From the NCBI RefSeq assembly GCF_004745825.1, contig NZ_SRLA01000001.1:806001-870000 (forward strand): 64,000 nucleotides of DNA. The letters are read 5' to 3'. This stretch comes from Hymenobacter fodinae (GTDB lineage: Bacteria > Bacteroidota > Bacteroidia > Cytophagales > Hymenobacteraceae). This document shows, one piece after another, positions 19,301 to 27,804 of the stretch. The position numbers and the translations under genes were made by a program. Within the stretch, counting starts at the first letter, position 1; every line of letters begins with the position of its first letter. The notes beneath the pieces were generated by a model. The model searched no databases, was not told the origin of the DNA, and saw only the letters and a list, made by a program, of their open reading frames with translations.

Positions 19301-19797
19301 GAGCCGAGCTGAGGGCTTATATAAGTGAGCCCCGACGGACCAATGTTGCTTTGGCGCCATTGAAATAACACCCCCGGCACGTGTTCCGTGTGGTAACGGA
19401 AACGCTCTTCCTGCTCCAAAGCAGTCTGATGGCGTGTGGTGATATCTTCTAGTAACCCCAAATAGGTGCCAGTAGTACCGTAGGGCTGCAGTTTTAAGTG
19501 CACCCACAAGCGCTGCCCGTTGGCACACGGCAATGGTACCTCCACCCGAAGAGGAGAATCCGCCTGCAACTGCTCCCGGAATTGTGTGGGGCTGGTGCCA
19601 CCTGCTACCAAGGCTCTCAGCAACAGATCAGGCATCTGTGCAAAGTTGTAGAAGCCAGTAAGTTGCTCAAAGCCAGTGTTAACCCAGGTAAGTTCGCCCT
19701 CGGCCGATACTAGAACTACGGCATCAAAGACGGCTTCCAGTAAAGTAAGGTCGGGTTTCTCAATTTCAGGCAGAGAGCTGACAGTCGTTGACTTCAC
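16315..19797 (-). CDS. Soluble hybrid sensor histidine kinase: five PAS, HisKA, HATPase, receiver, Hpt
   Basis: This 1160-residue cytoplasmic phosphorelay protein starts at a GTG (19797), because an in-frame stop lies three codons upstream and no ATG is near. Five PAS modules occupy about residues 15-645, most closed by a DIT motif. They are followed by HisKA (phospho-acceptor His in NMSHEIRTPMNAILG), HATPase (NSVKFTEKG, DTGIGI, GGTGLGLSIS), a receiver (LVEDNNFNRQ, VLMDVQMPIMNG, Lys in LPKPFQ) and a C-terminal Hpt with His in ATHKLKPSL. No membrane segments are present, so it should sense intracellular signals. No partner regulator gene is adjacent. Confidence 0.93.
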   Translation of the reverse strand: MKSTTVSSLPEIEKPDLTLLEAVFDAVVLVSAEGELTWVNTGFEQLTGFYNFAQMPDLLLRALVAGGTSPTQFREQLQADSPLRVEVPLPCANGQRLWVHLKLQPYGTTGTYLGLLEDITTRHQTALEQEERFRYHTEHVPGVLFQWRQSNIGPSGLTYISPQLGSIFGMTPEQANRLMDFVHPTDRAQWDESLQRTRLDNSEWLFEGRLLIPGQPMRWCRGKAQLTCSTPEGRLYSGLLTDITALKQAENTVQENEQRWRLAMERFGDGAWEFNYRTGEEYFSNAYYEMLGYADSGAEAMPNTWMHHVHPDDHDPSLEAAGAYLRGEVPIYSVERRLRCRNGQYKWVLARGLITQHDEQGQPLIMTGVHTDISAFKQAVSALEASTLRFSTTIANFQEGIMLEDEHQRVMLANDALCRIFALDITPDQLIGYDTSSLSQSIKHHFRQPEVFVERYETIVHARELVTAELFELADGRTAQGDFVPIFEAERYIGHLWKFQDITERKNSEDALRRREEKYRGIIENMNLGLVEMDLDNRVLFTNQTFCDTTGYCGNELGDEHMMAEILSAEELTKMHERNDLRMQGVSETYELPIITKDGQAKWLLVSAAPLYNDARQTYGSIGIFLDITHQKQLESHLRKAKEQAEESARAKELFLANMSHEIRTPMNAILGMGQLLAKTPLTEDQHTYLRAIATSGENLLVILNDILDLSKIGASQLLIENIGFSMTGLLHQIEKSLHFKAEEKGLTFHTQADERIPAVLLGDPYRITQVLLNLAGNSVKFTEKGSVTVSCTLEHAEDDYVDLRFLVADTGIGIDAEYLEDIFKEFSQEDSSVTRRFGGTGLGLSISRQLVHLMGGEISIDSQKHEGTHSYFTLRLPVGTPADLPQKTLVTPGIREQLRNQRILLVEDNNFNRQIAKGFLRNAGLEVVEAENGAIAVELIHQQSFAAVLMDVQMPIMNGLEATAYLRQELNFTTPIIALTANAIKGEREKCLEAGMNDYLPKPFQEDDLLKMLCRWILPEAAQEALLTVAPTDTAPEDAAPQPFYNLDIVRKIGQDDASFTVLMLESFIEGCTEAVQELQAANATQDVVALRAATHKLKPSLEHLQVNRLLPLITTLDSWHAAFDATIIPSMVAEATKLLQQLIEQMTQELHTLRAELE

Positions 19798-19954
19798 AGA
19801 ACATCAAATGGGAAGTGAGTAGCGACATTACGCTAATGTTATAGTCAAGAAAGTTAGTAATTACCGACACTATCGCCAAGCCAGCTCATGTGCTAGCAGT
19901 ACCAAATGAACCCATACAGACTAGAGAGCGGGAACTAAACGAGAAAAATAATTG

Positions 19955-19966
19955 ATGTATGTACAT
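19955..19966 (+). promoter_or_regulatory. Candidate operator ATGTA-tg-TACAT upstream of YceI
   Basis: Five-base perfect arms with a 2-base centre abut the -33 TTG of the YceI promoter, a position suited to repression. Family-level regulators such as MarR bind short palindromes of this size. Support is weak because the arms are short. Confidence 0.3.
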
Positions 19967-19993
19967 TGATTGACGCATGAATCTGTATATTTG
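19966..19993 (+). promoter_or_regulatory. Promoter of the YceI gene
   Basis: TTG at 19966-19968, 17 bases, then TATATTTG at 19986-19993: both halves of the Bacteroidota promoter. The transcript would start near 20000, giving a leader of about 75 nt. Confidence 0.7.
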
Positions 19994-20073
19994 CATCGCA
20001 ATACGCTGATGCATGCTTCGCTGCTTCACCGCTCAATTCTACACGCACACGTCACTTCTAATTTACCCGCCTC

Positions 20074-20622
20074 ATGGCTACTACCACTTGGGTTATCGAC
20101 CCCACGCACTCAGAAGTACAGTTTAAGATCAAGCACCTGGTAATTTCGACGGTTACGGGCTCCTTTAAGAAGTTTGAAGGGCAGGCAGTAACGGAGAACG
20201 ACAGCTTTGAAGGCGCCCAAATTTCTTTTGCCCTGGACGTAAACAGCATCGACACCAACCAGGAGCAGCGCGATGAGCACCTGCGCAACAACGACTTTTT
20301 TGATGTTGCAGCCTACCCGCAAATCACGTTTACCTCTACCTCGCTCACTAAAGTAGAGGATGATGAGTACAAACTGACCGGCAACTTAACCGTGAAAGAC
20401 GTAACCAAGCCCGTAACGCTGAATGTAGAGTATGGGGGCACGGCTACCGACTTCTATGGCAATGAGAAGGCGGGCTTTGAAATAACCGGCAAAATCAACC
20501 GCAAGGAATTCGGCCTGACTTTCCACGCCGTAACCGAAGCCGGCTCTATCGTGCTCGGCGACGAGGTGAAGCTCTCCGCTAGCGTGCAGCTGGTGAAACA
20601 GGCTCAAGAAGTAGTGGCCTAG
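20074..20622 (+). CDS. YceI family protein (cytoplasmic)
   Basis: The 182-residue product starts MATTTWVIDPTHSEVQF, the standard YceI opening, and continues with the eight-strand lipocalin-like pattern (IKHLVISTVTGSF, DVNSIDTNQEQRDEHLRNNDFFD, LTVKDVTKPVTL, FGLTFHAVTEAG). YceI proteins bind long isoprenoid or amphiphilic molecules in a barrel. Unlike the Escherichia coli protein it has no signal peptide, so it should be cytoplasmic. Its TAG stop lies inside a GTGGCCTAG copy of the window-wide repeated word. It has its own strong promoter and a terminator. Confidence 0.9.
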   Translation: MATTTWVIDPTHSEVQFKIKHLVISTVTGSFKKFEGQAVTENDSFEGAQISFALDVNSIDTNQEQRDEHLRNNDFFDVAAYPQITFTSTSLTKVEDDEYKLTGNLTVKDVTKPVTLNVEYGGTATDFYGNEKAGFEITGKINRKEFGLTFHAVTEAGSIVLGDEVKLSASVQLVKQAQEVVA

Positions 20623-20647
20623 ACCACACCTGTCATAAGTCATTCTG

Positions 20648-20678
20648 AAACGCCAGTGGCCTCAGGCTGCTGGCGTTT
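20648..20678 (+). terminator. Terminator after YceI
   Basis: Nine-base arms (AAACGCCAG and CTGGCGTTT) lead into a short T tract 26 bases after the stop. Confidence 0.6.
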
Positions 20679-20780
20679 TGCATGTGAAGGATATGCTACC
20701 AAGTGACCTGCTATAAGGCTTTCAAAAAGGGTTATACTCTATGGAGAACACGGTGCATGGAGTGCTTTTACCAGATGTTT

Positions 20781-20788
20781 TACATTTG
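20781..20788 (+). promoter_or_regulatory. Promoter -7 element TACATTTG for the hydrolase pair
   Basis: An exact TAnnTTTG lies 28 bases before the ATG of the first hydrolase. The -33 half is not clear. Confidence 0.5.
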
Positions 20789-20815
20789 GCGGTAACCAAC
20801 CCGTAGCTAAGTAAA

Positions 20816-21577
20816 ATGCCACAGCCAGCCATCGTATTTCTTCATGGTTTCGCCGAGTCCAGCGCTATCTGGCAAGAGTTTACCCAGCCTTTTCTTCCCC
20901 AGTACCGGGTATTGATGTTAGACCTGCTAGGCCACGGCACCAACGTGCACCACATTCAGGACTACACCATGGATGCGCAGGCCCGCTACGTGGCCGAGCA
21001 ATTACGGGAGGAAGCGGTTGACAAAGCCGTAGTGGTGGGCCATAGTATGGGCGGCTATGTGGCGCTGGCTCTGGCCGAGGCGCATCCGGAGCTAATCAGT
21101 GGCCTAGTGCTTTTTCATTCTACTGCCCTGCCCGATACGGAGGAGAAGAAAGCCAACCGCGACAAAAACCAGGACTTTGTGCGGCGGCATGGAGTGCAGA
21201 AGTTTATGGACTCCTTCATCCGGCCGCTGTTTGCCCCTGCCAACCGCGACCGGCTGCAGCAGGCGCAGGAATTCCTGGAAGACATTGGTAAAGCTACGCC
21301 CGAAGCTACCGTGCTAGGTGGCCTAGAGGCCATGAAAAACCGTCCCGACCGCACAGACGTACTTCGCGCCGCTACCTTCCCCGTGCTCTTCATCGGGGGC
21401 AAAGAGGATGTGGCGGTAACAATTGACAGCTTGCTGCCCCAGTTGGCGCTACCAGCGCAAAGCCACGCGCTATTTCTGGCCGACGTAGGCCACCTCGGCT
21501 ACTTAGAAAAACCGGAAGCCACACGCCGGGCAATGCTAAGCTTTGCCGAACAGGTATTCTTAGGGCATGATGAGTAG
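20816..21577 (+). CDS. Alpha/beta hydrolase, copy 1 of a tandem pair
   Basis: This is a 253-residue soluble alpha/beta hydrolase without a signal peptide. VFLHGFAESSAIW is the oxyanion-hole region, VVGHSMGGYVAL the nucleophile elbow, GGKEDVAV holds the likely Asp and DVGHLGYLE the catalytic His. The general pattern is that of small esterases and lactonases (MhpC/RsbQ-like), and no substrate can be assigned. The next gene has the same length and nearly the same motifs, and both contain GGLEAMKNRPDR-type or GGLEAIGHRPDR-type segments encoded across a GGCCTAG word, so the pair arose by duplication. Confidence 0.85.
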   Translation: MPQPAIVFLHGFAESSAIWQEFTQPFLPQYRVLMLDLLGHGTNVHHIQDYTMDAQARYVAEQLREEAVDKAVVVGHSMGGYVALALAEAHPELISGLVLFHSTALPDTEEKKANRDKNQDFVRRHGVQKFMDSFIRPLFAPANRDRLQQAQEFLEDIGKATPEATVLGGLEAMKNRPDRTDVLRAATFPVLFIGGKEDVAVTIDSLLPQLALPAQSHALFLADVGHLGYLEKPEATRRAMLSFAEQVFLGHDE

Positions 21578-21659
21578 CTGAGTCTTAACGGGGTACTAAG
21601 CTGGCGCGTACAGCTCACCGAGACGCACTCGTATTGAGTGACACTTTTTCGGTGGCATT

Positions 21660-22421
21660 ATGAGCATTACTCCCCCCACGTTGGTATTTCTGCACGGGTT
21701 TCTGGAAAGCAATGAAATCTGGGAAGATTTTCTGCGCGATTTTCCACCGCACTACCAGACGCTTAGGCCCAACCTGCCGGGGTATGGCCCTGAGCCAGCA
21801 GCAGTAACCGACTATTCCTTGGAGGCAGGAGCCGAATACGTGCACCAGTATCTTCGGGAGAAAGGGGTACACCAAGTACTGCTGGTAGGCCACAGCATGG
21901 GCGGATACGTAGCGCTGGCGTTTGCGGAAAAGTTTCCGGCTCAAGTGGCAGGATTGTGCTTGTTTCATTCTTCGTCGCTGCCCGACTCAGAAGAGGATGC
22001 GCAGCGACGGCAGCGCAACCGGGAGTTTTTGGAGCAGCACGGGGTAGAAGCTTTTACGGCGGAGTTCCTGAAGCCACAGTTCTCCGCGGCTCAACGCGAG
22101 TCCATGAGCAATGAAGTGGCCCTGCTACAACGTATTGGCGCGTCGGTAAGCGTAGAGACAGCAGTAGGTGGCCTAGAGGCCATCGGGCACCGCCCCGACC
22201 GACGAGCAGTATTGGAGCAAGCTACTTATCCAGTGCTATTCATTGCAGGCAAAGACGATAAAGCGGTGCCACTGGAGAAAACCCACGAAGAGAGCCTCCT
22301 GCCCGATCATTGCACCGTGTTGTGGCTGGCCAAGGTAGGCCACGTAGGGTTTCTGGAGAGGCCTACAGACACCCGTAAAGCCATTCAGGGCTTCGCAGAA
22401 CTGGTATTCGGCAGCAAGTAA
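21660..22421 (+). CDS. Alpha/beta hydrolase, copy 2 of a tandem pair
   Basis: Like copy 1 this is 253 residues, with VFLHGFLESNEIW, LVGHSMGGYVALAFAE, AGKDDKAVP and KVGHVGFLE giving the full Ser-Asp-His set. It starts 82 bases after copy 1 and probably shares its transcript, although a separate promoter cannot be excluded. Divergence between the copies is large outside motifs, so the duplication is not recent. Function is unknown beyond hydrolase. Confidence 0.85.
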   Translation: MSITPPTLVFLHGFLESNEIWEDFLRDFPPHYQTLRPNLPGYGPEPAAVTDYSLEAGAEYVHQYLREKGVHQVLLVGHSMGGYVALAFAEKFPAQVAGLCLFHSSSLPDSEEDAQRRQRNREFLEQHGVEAFTAEFLKPQFSAAQRESMSNEVALLQRIGASVSVETAVGGLEAIGHRPDRRAVLEQATYPVLFIAGKDDKAVPLEKTHEESLLPDHCTVLWLAKVGHVGFLERPTDTRKAIQGFAELVFGSK

Positions 22422-22442
22422 AAAGCTCAGTAAGCCAAGAGA

Positions 22443-22694
22443 TTACCTTGTATAGAGGCTCTGCTTGAAGCTGTTGTTGCCAACGATTGAAAAAGTCATG
22501 GGCAACGTGAGAAAGACTTTCACGGGCTTGCCTTGCAGCATGGCCGGGGCTACAATTTTTTGTGCTTTCACTACGCGCATAGCCTCTTGGTCGAGCACCG
22601 CGCTGCTGCCAGGAGCAGCCGGCCTTGCACTTTAGGCGTGGCCTCCCTGGCCTAGAAGCAGTAAAACGGCGGGCGCGTAGAGCTTGAGATTCAT
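22443..22694 (-). pseudogene. Remnant of a TonB C-terminal-domain protein
   Basis: On the minus strand an ATG at 22694 opens a signal-peptide-like MNLKLYAPAVLLLL followed at once by TAA. Just beyond, another frame reads KVQGRLLL, resembling the KVQG strand that begins a TonB C-terminal domain. After a further frame change the sequence reads VLDQEAMRVVKAQ and GKPVKVFLTLPMTFSIVG, the typical end of energy-transducer TonB domains, finishing at TAA (22443). The middle of the domain is missing. The piece appears to be a gene broken by deletions and frameshifts; recognition rests on these short matches. Confidence 0.7.
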
Positions 22695-22759
22695 ATAAAA
22701 GATACTAACTATAGTGGGGTAAATAAGCTGTAAAGGAATGCTACCTGAGCCAAAAACGA

Positions 22760-22825
22760 CATAGGGAGCTGAGCAACGCCTCTCTGCTGACGTAAATAGC
22801 AAGAGGCGTTGCTCAGCTCCCTATG
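22760..22825 (-). terminator. 24-bp perfect inverted repeat downstream of asd
   Basis: Arms at 22760-22783 and 22802-22825 are exact complements (ends CATAGGGAGCTGAGC / GCTCAGCTCCCTATG) around an 18-base loop. On the minus strand it begins about 20 bases after the asd stop and is followed by TCGTTTTT, so it can act as a terminator. The unusual length and perfection also fit a small dispersed repeat. Confidence 0.7.
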
Positions 22826-22844
22826 AGAAACCAGATCAGGCTCA

Positions 22845-23840
<996 letters not shown>

Positions 23841-23862
23841 GAGTTTAGGTGTTTTACGGCTG

Positions 23863-23870
23863 CAAATGTA
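23863..23870 (-). promoter_or_regulatory. Promoter -7 element (TACATTTG, minus strand) for asd
   Basis: An exact TAnnTTTG match lies 23 bases before the asd ATG. No TTTG is visible at -33. Confidence 0.5.
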
Positions 23871-23981
23871 CGGCGCGAATTTCTGGTTATATTTCCTTCC
23901 TGATTATAGAATACCAAGCTTCTGGCACTTTCCCGTAGTCTGTTGAGCAGCTATGGGCCGCAGAAGCGGGCTATTCTCCCA

Positions 23982-26609
23982 ATGCATAAGCTACTCAGTC
24001 TATTCTTGGTGAAAAATTGGTTACTCCTGCCGCTGCTGCTAAGCGCGGCTCCGGCTGCAGCGCAGCTTCAGGATACGTTTGCCGATGGCAACTTTACGCA
24101 AAACCCCACCTGGACCGGCGACGTGGCTTCTTTCCAGGTGAATGCGGCCCAGCAGCTGCAAATCAACGGCCCTGCCACCACTGGCACCGTGCTGCAACTG
24201 GTTACGCCCTGCACGGCTACTACGGGCACCACCTGGGAGTTTTGGGCTAACCTGAAACTAGCAACCAGCAGCGGCAACTACACCGATGTGTGGCTGATGG
24301 CCGACCAAGCCGATCTGACGGCTACCGGCACTAAGGGCTACTTTGTGCGCCTGGGTGGTACGCCCGATGAGGTGGCCCTGTTCCGCAAGGATGCCACGGG
24401 CAGCCTCGTGTATGTGGTGAATGGCGCCGACGGGACGCTGAAATCAACGAATAACAATGTGGTGCGGGTGCGAGTGACACGCAGCGTGCAACACCAGTGG
24501 ACGTTGGAGCACGACCTGACCGGCGGAGTGGCCTACGCAAGTGAGGGCACTGCCTCCGACGCCACCTACCAGCGTAGCGCTTACTGCGGAGTAGTAGCCA
24601 CCTACTCCGCAACCAACAGCAAGGCGTTTTACTTCGATGATTTCCGGGTGATGGATACCACGCCGCCGGTACTGGTAAAGGCTAGCGTACCCGCCGCGCA
24701 ACAGCTAGATCTGGTTTTCAATGAAACCGTAGCGGTAGGCCAGGTGGTGAGTAATTATCGGCTAACGACTGGCCTAGCGCCCACCTCGGCCCAGCGTGAT
24801 GCTACCGACCCAACGCTGGTGCACCTGACCTTTGCTACCGACCTACCGTTGGGCACCATAACCGTGGAGGCCCGCAACGTAGCCGACCAATTTGGCAATG
24901 GGGCACCGGGGCCACTGGTGGCTACCGTCCAGAACAACGGTTTTCCGGTAGCCCCGAAGCTCAATCAGGTGCTCATTACCGAAATTATGGCCGACGAAAC
25001 TCCGGCGGTAGGGCTACCCGCTTCGGAGTTTATAGAAATTTATAACCCTTCGGCTACTGCGTTGCTAGACCTGGCGGGTGTGCGCCTCCAGAAACCTGGT
25101 AGTACTACCGCCGCTGTATTTCCGGCCGGCGCAGTGCTGCTGCCCGGTGAGTATGCCGTGGTATGCGGCAGCACCCGCACCGCGCAGTTTGGAGCTTACG
25201 GTAAAGTATTTGGCCTAACGAATTTTCCCAGCCTCAGCAATGCCGCCGACCAGCTGGTGCTGCGCGGCAAAGATGGCCGTACCCTGTTCGAGGTAAGCTA
25301 CTCCGACACGTGGTATAAGGATACTCGCAAGAAAGACGGCGGCTGGACGCTGGAAATGCATGACCCGGCCAACCCCTGCGGGGGTGCTGATAACTGGGCC
25401 GCCAGCCTCGACCCCAGCGGCGGTACCCCTGGCCGGCGCAACTCGGTGCAGCTTGCCAACCCCGACCGGGAAGCGCCCAAGCTCCTGCGGGCCCTGGCAG
25501 TATCGGCTACGGCGGTGCGGCTGTATTTTGGCGAGAAACTGGATAGTATGGCGGCCGCCACGCCGGCCCTGTACGCGCTCAGCACCGGCACGGCCATTAC
25601 GCGGGCCGCTCCCGTGGGTCCTGATTTTAGGGTAGTAGACCTCACCCTGGGTAGTGCACTCCTGGCCAATCAGCCGCTGACGGTAACCGTGCAGCGAGCT
25701 ACCGACTGTGCTGGCAACGCGGCGGGACCTGCTACTTCGGCCACCTTTGCGTTGCCCGTGCCGGTGAGCCCAGGCGATGTAGTTGTGAACGAGGTTCTGT
25801 TTAACCCGCGCTCCGGGGGAGTTGATTTTGTGGAGTTGCTCAACCGCTCTGCTAACTATCTGGATATGCGGGGATGGCAGCTGGGCGGGCAGAAAACGGA
25901 TGGGTCATTGGCCTGGGAAACCGTTACCTCGGAGGCGTGGCTGCTCAGCCCCGGACAACTGGTAGTACTGACTACTCAACCTGAGGTGGTGCGGGCCCAC
26001 TATCCAACCCACGACCCCGCGGCGTTTTTGACCATGACTGCGCTGCCTTCTTATCCCGATGATGCTGGCCTAGTAGCAGTGGCCGATGCGCTGGGGAAGG
26101 AGCTTGACCGGTATGCGTACACCGAAAAGCAGCACTTGGCTTTGCTTGACTCGCGAGATGGGGTGTCGTTGGAGCGAATTAGAGCTACGGGGCCGAGCCT
26201 ACCCGTGAATTTCCACTCCGCGGCCAGCAGTGTGGGGTACGCTAGCCCAGGCCGCCCAAATTCTCAGCAGCAGACTGACCCCACCGGCGCGGGTGTTCTG
26301 ACCCTGGAGCCCGAGCTGTTCACGCCCGATGACGACGGCCAGCAGGACTTTACCACGCTCAGCTACCAGCTTGATGGCCCCGGCTACACTGGCTCGGTAA
26401 CTATTTACGATGCCCAGGGCCACCTAGTGCGTCGGTTGGTGCGCAACGAAACCTGGGCCACGAAAGGCTTTTGGCGCTGGGACGGGCTCACCGATCAGAA
26501 TCAGAAAGCTGCTGTGGGCTACTACGTGCTGCTCGTGGAGCTATTCAGGGCCAATGGCGGCGAAAAGCGCGAGTATCGCAATACCGTAGTAGTAGGAGCC
26601 CGCTTCTGA
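23982..26609 (+). CDS. Large secreted protein with lamin-tail domains and FlgD-like C-terminus
   Basis: The ATG at 23982 opens a signal peptide (MHKLLSLFLVKNWLLLPLLL...AAAQ); an in-frame TTG earlier is unlikely. In the 875 residues I can see an N-terminal jelly-roll-like region (about 25-225), an Ig-like strand-rich segment, a lamin-tail domain (VLITEIMADE... FIEIYNPS, about 335-490), another Ig-like segment and a second lamin-tail-like domain (VVNEVLFNPRSGGVDFVELLN, about 595-740). The end is FlgD/gliding-associated (FTPDDDGQQDF... VTIYDAQGHLVRRL... YRNTVVVGARF), as in T9SS cargo. It is probably a surface or extracellular adhesin or nucleic-acid-associated protein; the exact role is unknown. 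Confidence 0.78.
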   Translation: MHKLLSLFLVKNWLLLPLLLSAAPAAAQLQDTFADGNFTQNPTWTGDVASFQVNAAQQLQINGPATTGTVLQLVTPCTATTGTTWEFWANLKLATSSGNYTDVWLMADQADLTATGTKGYFVRLGGTPDEVALFRKDATGSLVYVVNGADGTLKSTNNNVVRVRVTRSVQHQWTLEHDLTGGVAYASEGTASDATYQRSAYCGVVATYSATNSKAFYFDDFRVMDTTPPVLVKASVPAAQQLDLVFNETVAVGQVVSNYRLTTGLAPTSAQRDATDPTLVHLTFATDLPLGTITVEARNVADQFGNGAPGPLVATVQNNGFPVAPKLNQVLITEIMADETPAVGLPASEFIEIYNPSATALLDLAGVRLQKPGSTTAAVFPAGAVLLPGEYAVVCGSTRTAQFGAYGKVFGLTNFPSLSNAADQLVLRGKDGRTLFEVSYSDTWYKDTRKKDGGWTLEMHDPANPCGGADNWAASLDPSGGTPGRRNSVQLANPDREAPKLLRALAVSATAVRLYFGEKLDSMAAATPALYALSTGTAITRAAPVGPDFRVVDLTLGSALLANQPLTVTVQRATDCAGNAAGPATSATFALPVPVSPGDVVVNEVLFNPRSGGVDFVELLNRSANYLDMRGWQLGGQKTDGSLAWETVTSEAWLLSPGQLVVLTTQPEVVRAHYPTHDPAAFLTMTALPSYPDDAGLVAVADALGKELDRYAYTEKQHLALLDSRDGVSLERIRATGPSLPVNFHSAASSVGYASPGRPNSQQQTDPTGAGVLTLEPELFTPDDDGQQDFTTLSYQLDGPGYTGSVTIYDAQGHLVRRLVRNETWATKGFWRWDGLTDQNQKAAVGYYVLLVELFRANGGEKREYRNTVVVGARF

Positions 26610-26798
26610 CAAGCAGGCAATAAGTGACAACGTAAGCCACTGCTTAGGCGCAAGGTGTGCCCCGTTGTGCAGGCATGGGCAGCGTGAGTAGCAGGTGGTT
26701 AGCAGGCTGTGTTGTGGCAAAAAGCTGCAGCTCAGCTATATCCTTTAGTTTTCAGGGGCGTAAGCAAGGGTGTTCGTTCTCTCTAACACCATCTAGCT

Positions 26799-27188
26799 AT
26801 GAAAGTCATTTCACCTCGCATGCACGGCATGCTTGATTACGGGACCATTGCCTTATTTGCCCTGGCGCCCACGCTGTTCAACTTCGACGGCCCCTATGCC
26901 ACCGCCTGTTACGTACTGGCTGCTGGATACTTGCTGATTACGCTGGCCACTGACTTCCCCCTGGGTGTCATGCGCCTCATCCCGTTCCCCATGCACGGTG
27001 GCCTAGAGCTAGTGAGTGGCCTAGCCCTGCTGGCGGCCCCATTCATCTTTGGTTTTCACGACGATAATACCGTGGCCCGTAACTTCTTCATGATTATGGG
27101 TGTGGTGTTCTTGGGCTCGTGGATGCTGACCGACTGGCGCGCCGATACTCATACCCGGACGCACAACAACATGATGCCGCATCACTAA
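26799..27188 (+). CDS. SPW-type four-helix membrane protein, copy 1
   Basis: The 129-residue product has four hydrophobic segments and two internally similar halves (MKVISPRMHGMLDYGTIALFALAPTLF and FPMHGGLELVSGLALLAAPFIF), the pattern of SPW-repeat small membrane proteins. The C-terminus is His-rich (HTRTHNNMMPHH). It is tandem with the next gene and the sequences just upstream of the two (TATCCTTT... TTCAGGGGC and TATCCTTG... TGCAGGGGC) are also alike, so promoter and gene were duplicated together. No function is known. Confidence 0.75.
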   Translation: MKVISPRMHGMLDYGTIALFALAPTLFNFDGPYATACYVLAAGYLLITLATDFPLGVMRLIPFPMHGGLELVSGLALLAAPFIFGFHDDNTVARNFFMIMGVVFLGSWMLTDWRADTHTRTHNNMMPHH

Positions 27189-27213
27189 GCCGTAACTGGC
27201 CCGCACAAGCGAG

Positions 27214-27243
27214 AAAACCCCGTGGCCGCCGCTACGGGGTTTT
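27214..27243 (+). terminator. Terminator after SPW copy 1
   Basis: Ten-base arms (AAAACCCCGT and ACGGGGTTTT) end in T6. It separates the two duplicated genes into independent transcripts. Confidence 0.85.
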
Positions 27244-27279
27244 TTGTGATTTTGCTTCTAACTGCCGGAAGGTCAGCCG

Positions 27280-27287
27280 TATCCTTG
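27280..27287 (+). promoter_or_regulatory. Probable -7 element TATCCTTG for SPW copy 2
   Basis: Seven of eight positions match TAnnTTTG, 56 bases before the ATG. The equivalent TATCCTTT precedes copy 1, which supports a real shared promoter. The -33 half is not clear at the usual spacing. Confidence 0.4.
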
Positions 27288-27342
27288 TTCTGCAGGGGCC
27301 GTATTTACAGGTAGAGTTCCACCCTCAAAAACTCAGTAGCGT

Positions 27343-27714
27343 ATGAAAGTCCTGTCTCCGGCCGCGCACGGCGTAGTCGATATAACCTTTATCACGGTGC
27401 TCACTATGGCGCCCATCATGTTTGAGCTAAACCCGGCCGTTGATACCGCTTGCTTCGTGCTGGCCGGCGGCTATTTGCTTATCACCTTACTTACCGACTT
27501 CAAGCTGGGCTTGTTTAAGGTAATTCCGTTTCCTATTCACGGCTGGCTCGATTTGCTCACGGGCATTGCCTTGCTGGCGGCTCCGCTGCTATTCAACTTT
27601 CCGGCCGGTAGCTCCGAGCGCAACCTGTTTTGGGTACTAGGCCTGGTATCAGTGATTACGTGGTTTCTCACCGACTGGAAAGCCCATACCCGCAGCCTCA
27701 TGACGGATCAATAA
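27343..27714 (+). CDS. SPW-type four-helix membrane protein, copy 2
   Basis: The 123-residue paralogue of the preceding gene starts MKVLSPAAHGVVDITFI and repeats the same two-half design (IPFPIHGWLDLLTGIALLAAPLLF), ending in TDWKAHTRSLMTDQ without the His tail of copy 1. Both retain TDW near the C-terminus. A separate upstream promoter-like sequence and flanking terminators make it a single-gene unit. Confidence 0.75.
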   Translation: MKVLSPAAHGVVDITFITVLTMAPIMFELNPAVDTACFVLAGGYLLITLLTDFKLGLFKVIPFPIHGWLDLLTGIALLAAPLLFNFPAGSSERNLFWVLGLVSVITWFLTDWKAHTRSLMTDQ

Positions 27715-27743
27715 CCGGTCACCCATAGGCAGCCTACAATTAC

Positions 27744-27786
27744 AACACGGCCCCGGCCTCCATTCACTGGAAGCCGGGGCCGTGTT
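27744..27786. terminator. Bidirectional terminator between SPW copy 2 and the barrel gene
   Basis: Fourteen-base perfect arms (AACACGGCCCCGGC and complement) lie between two convergent genes. Confidence 0.85.
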
Positions 27787-27804
27787 ATATAACGATATAG
27801 TGGC

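Noticed and set aside
22443-22694. A small intact membrane protein at the TonB remnant
   Set aside because: The signal-like start meets a stop after 20 codons and the recognisable TonB end is in another frame.
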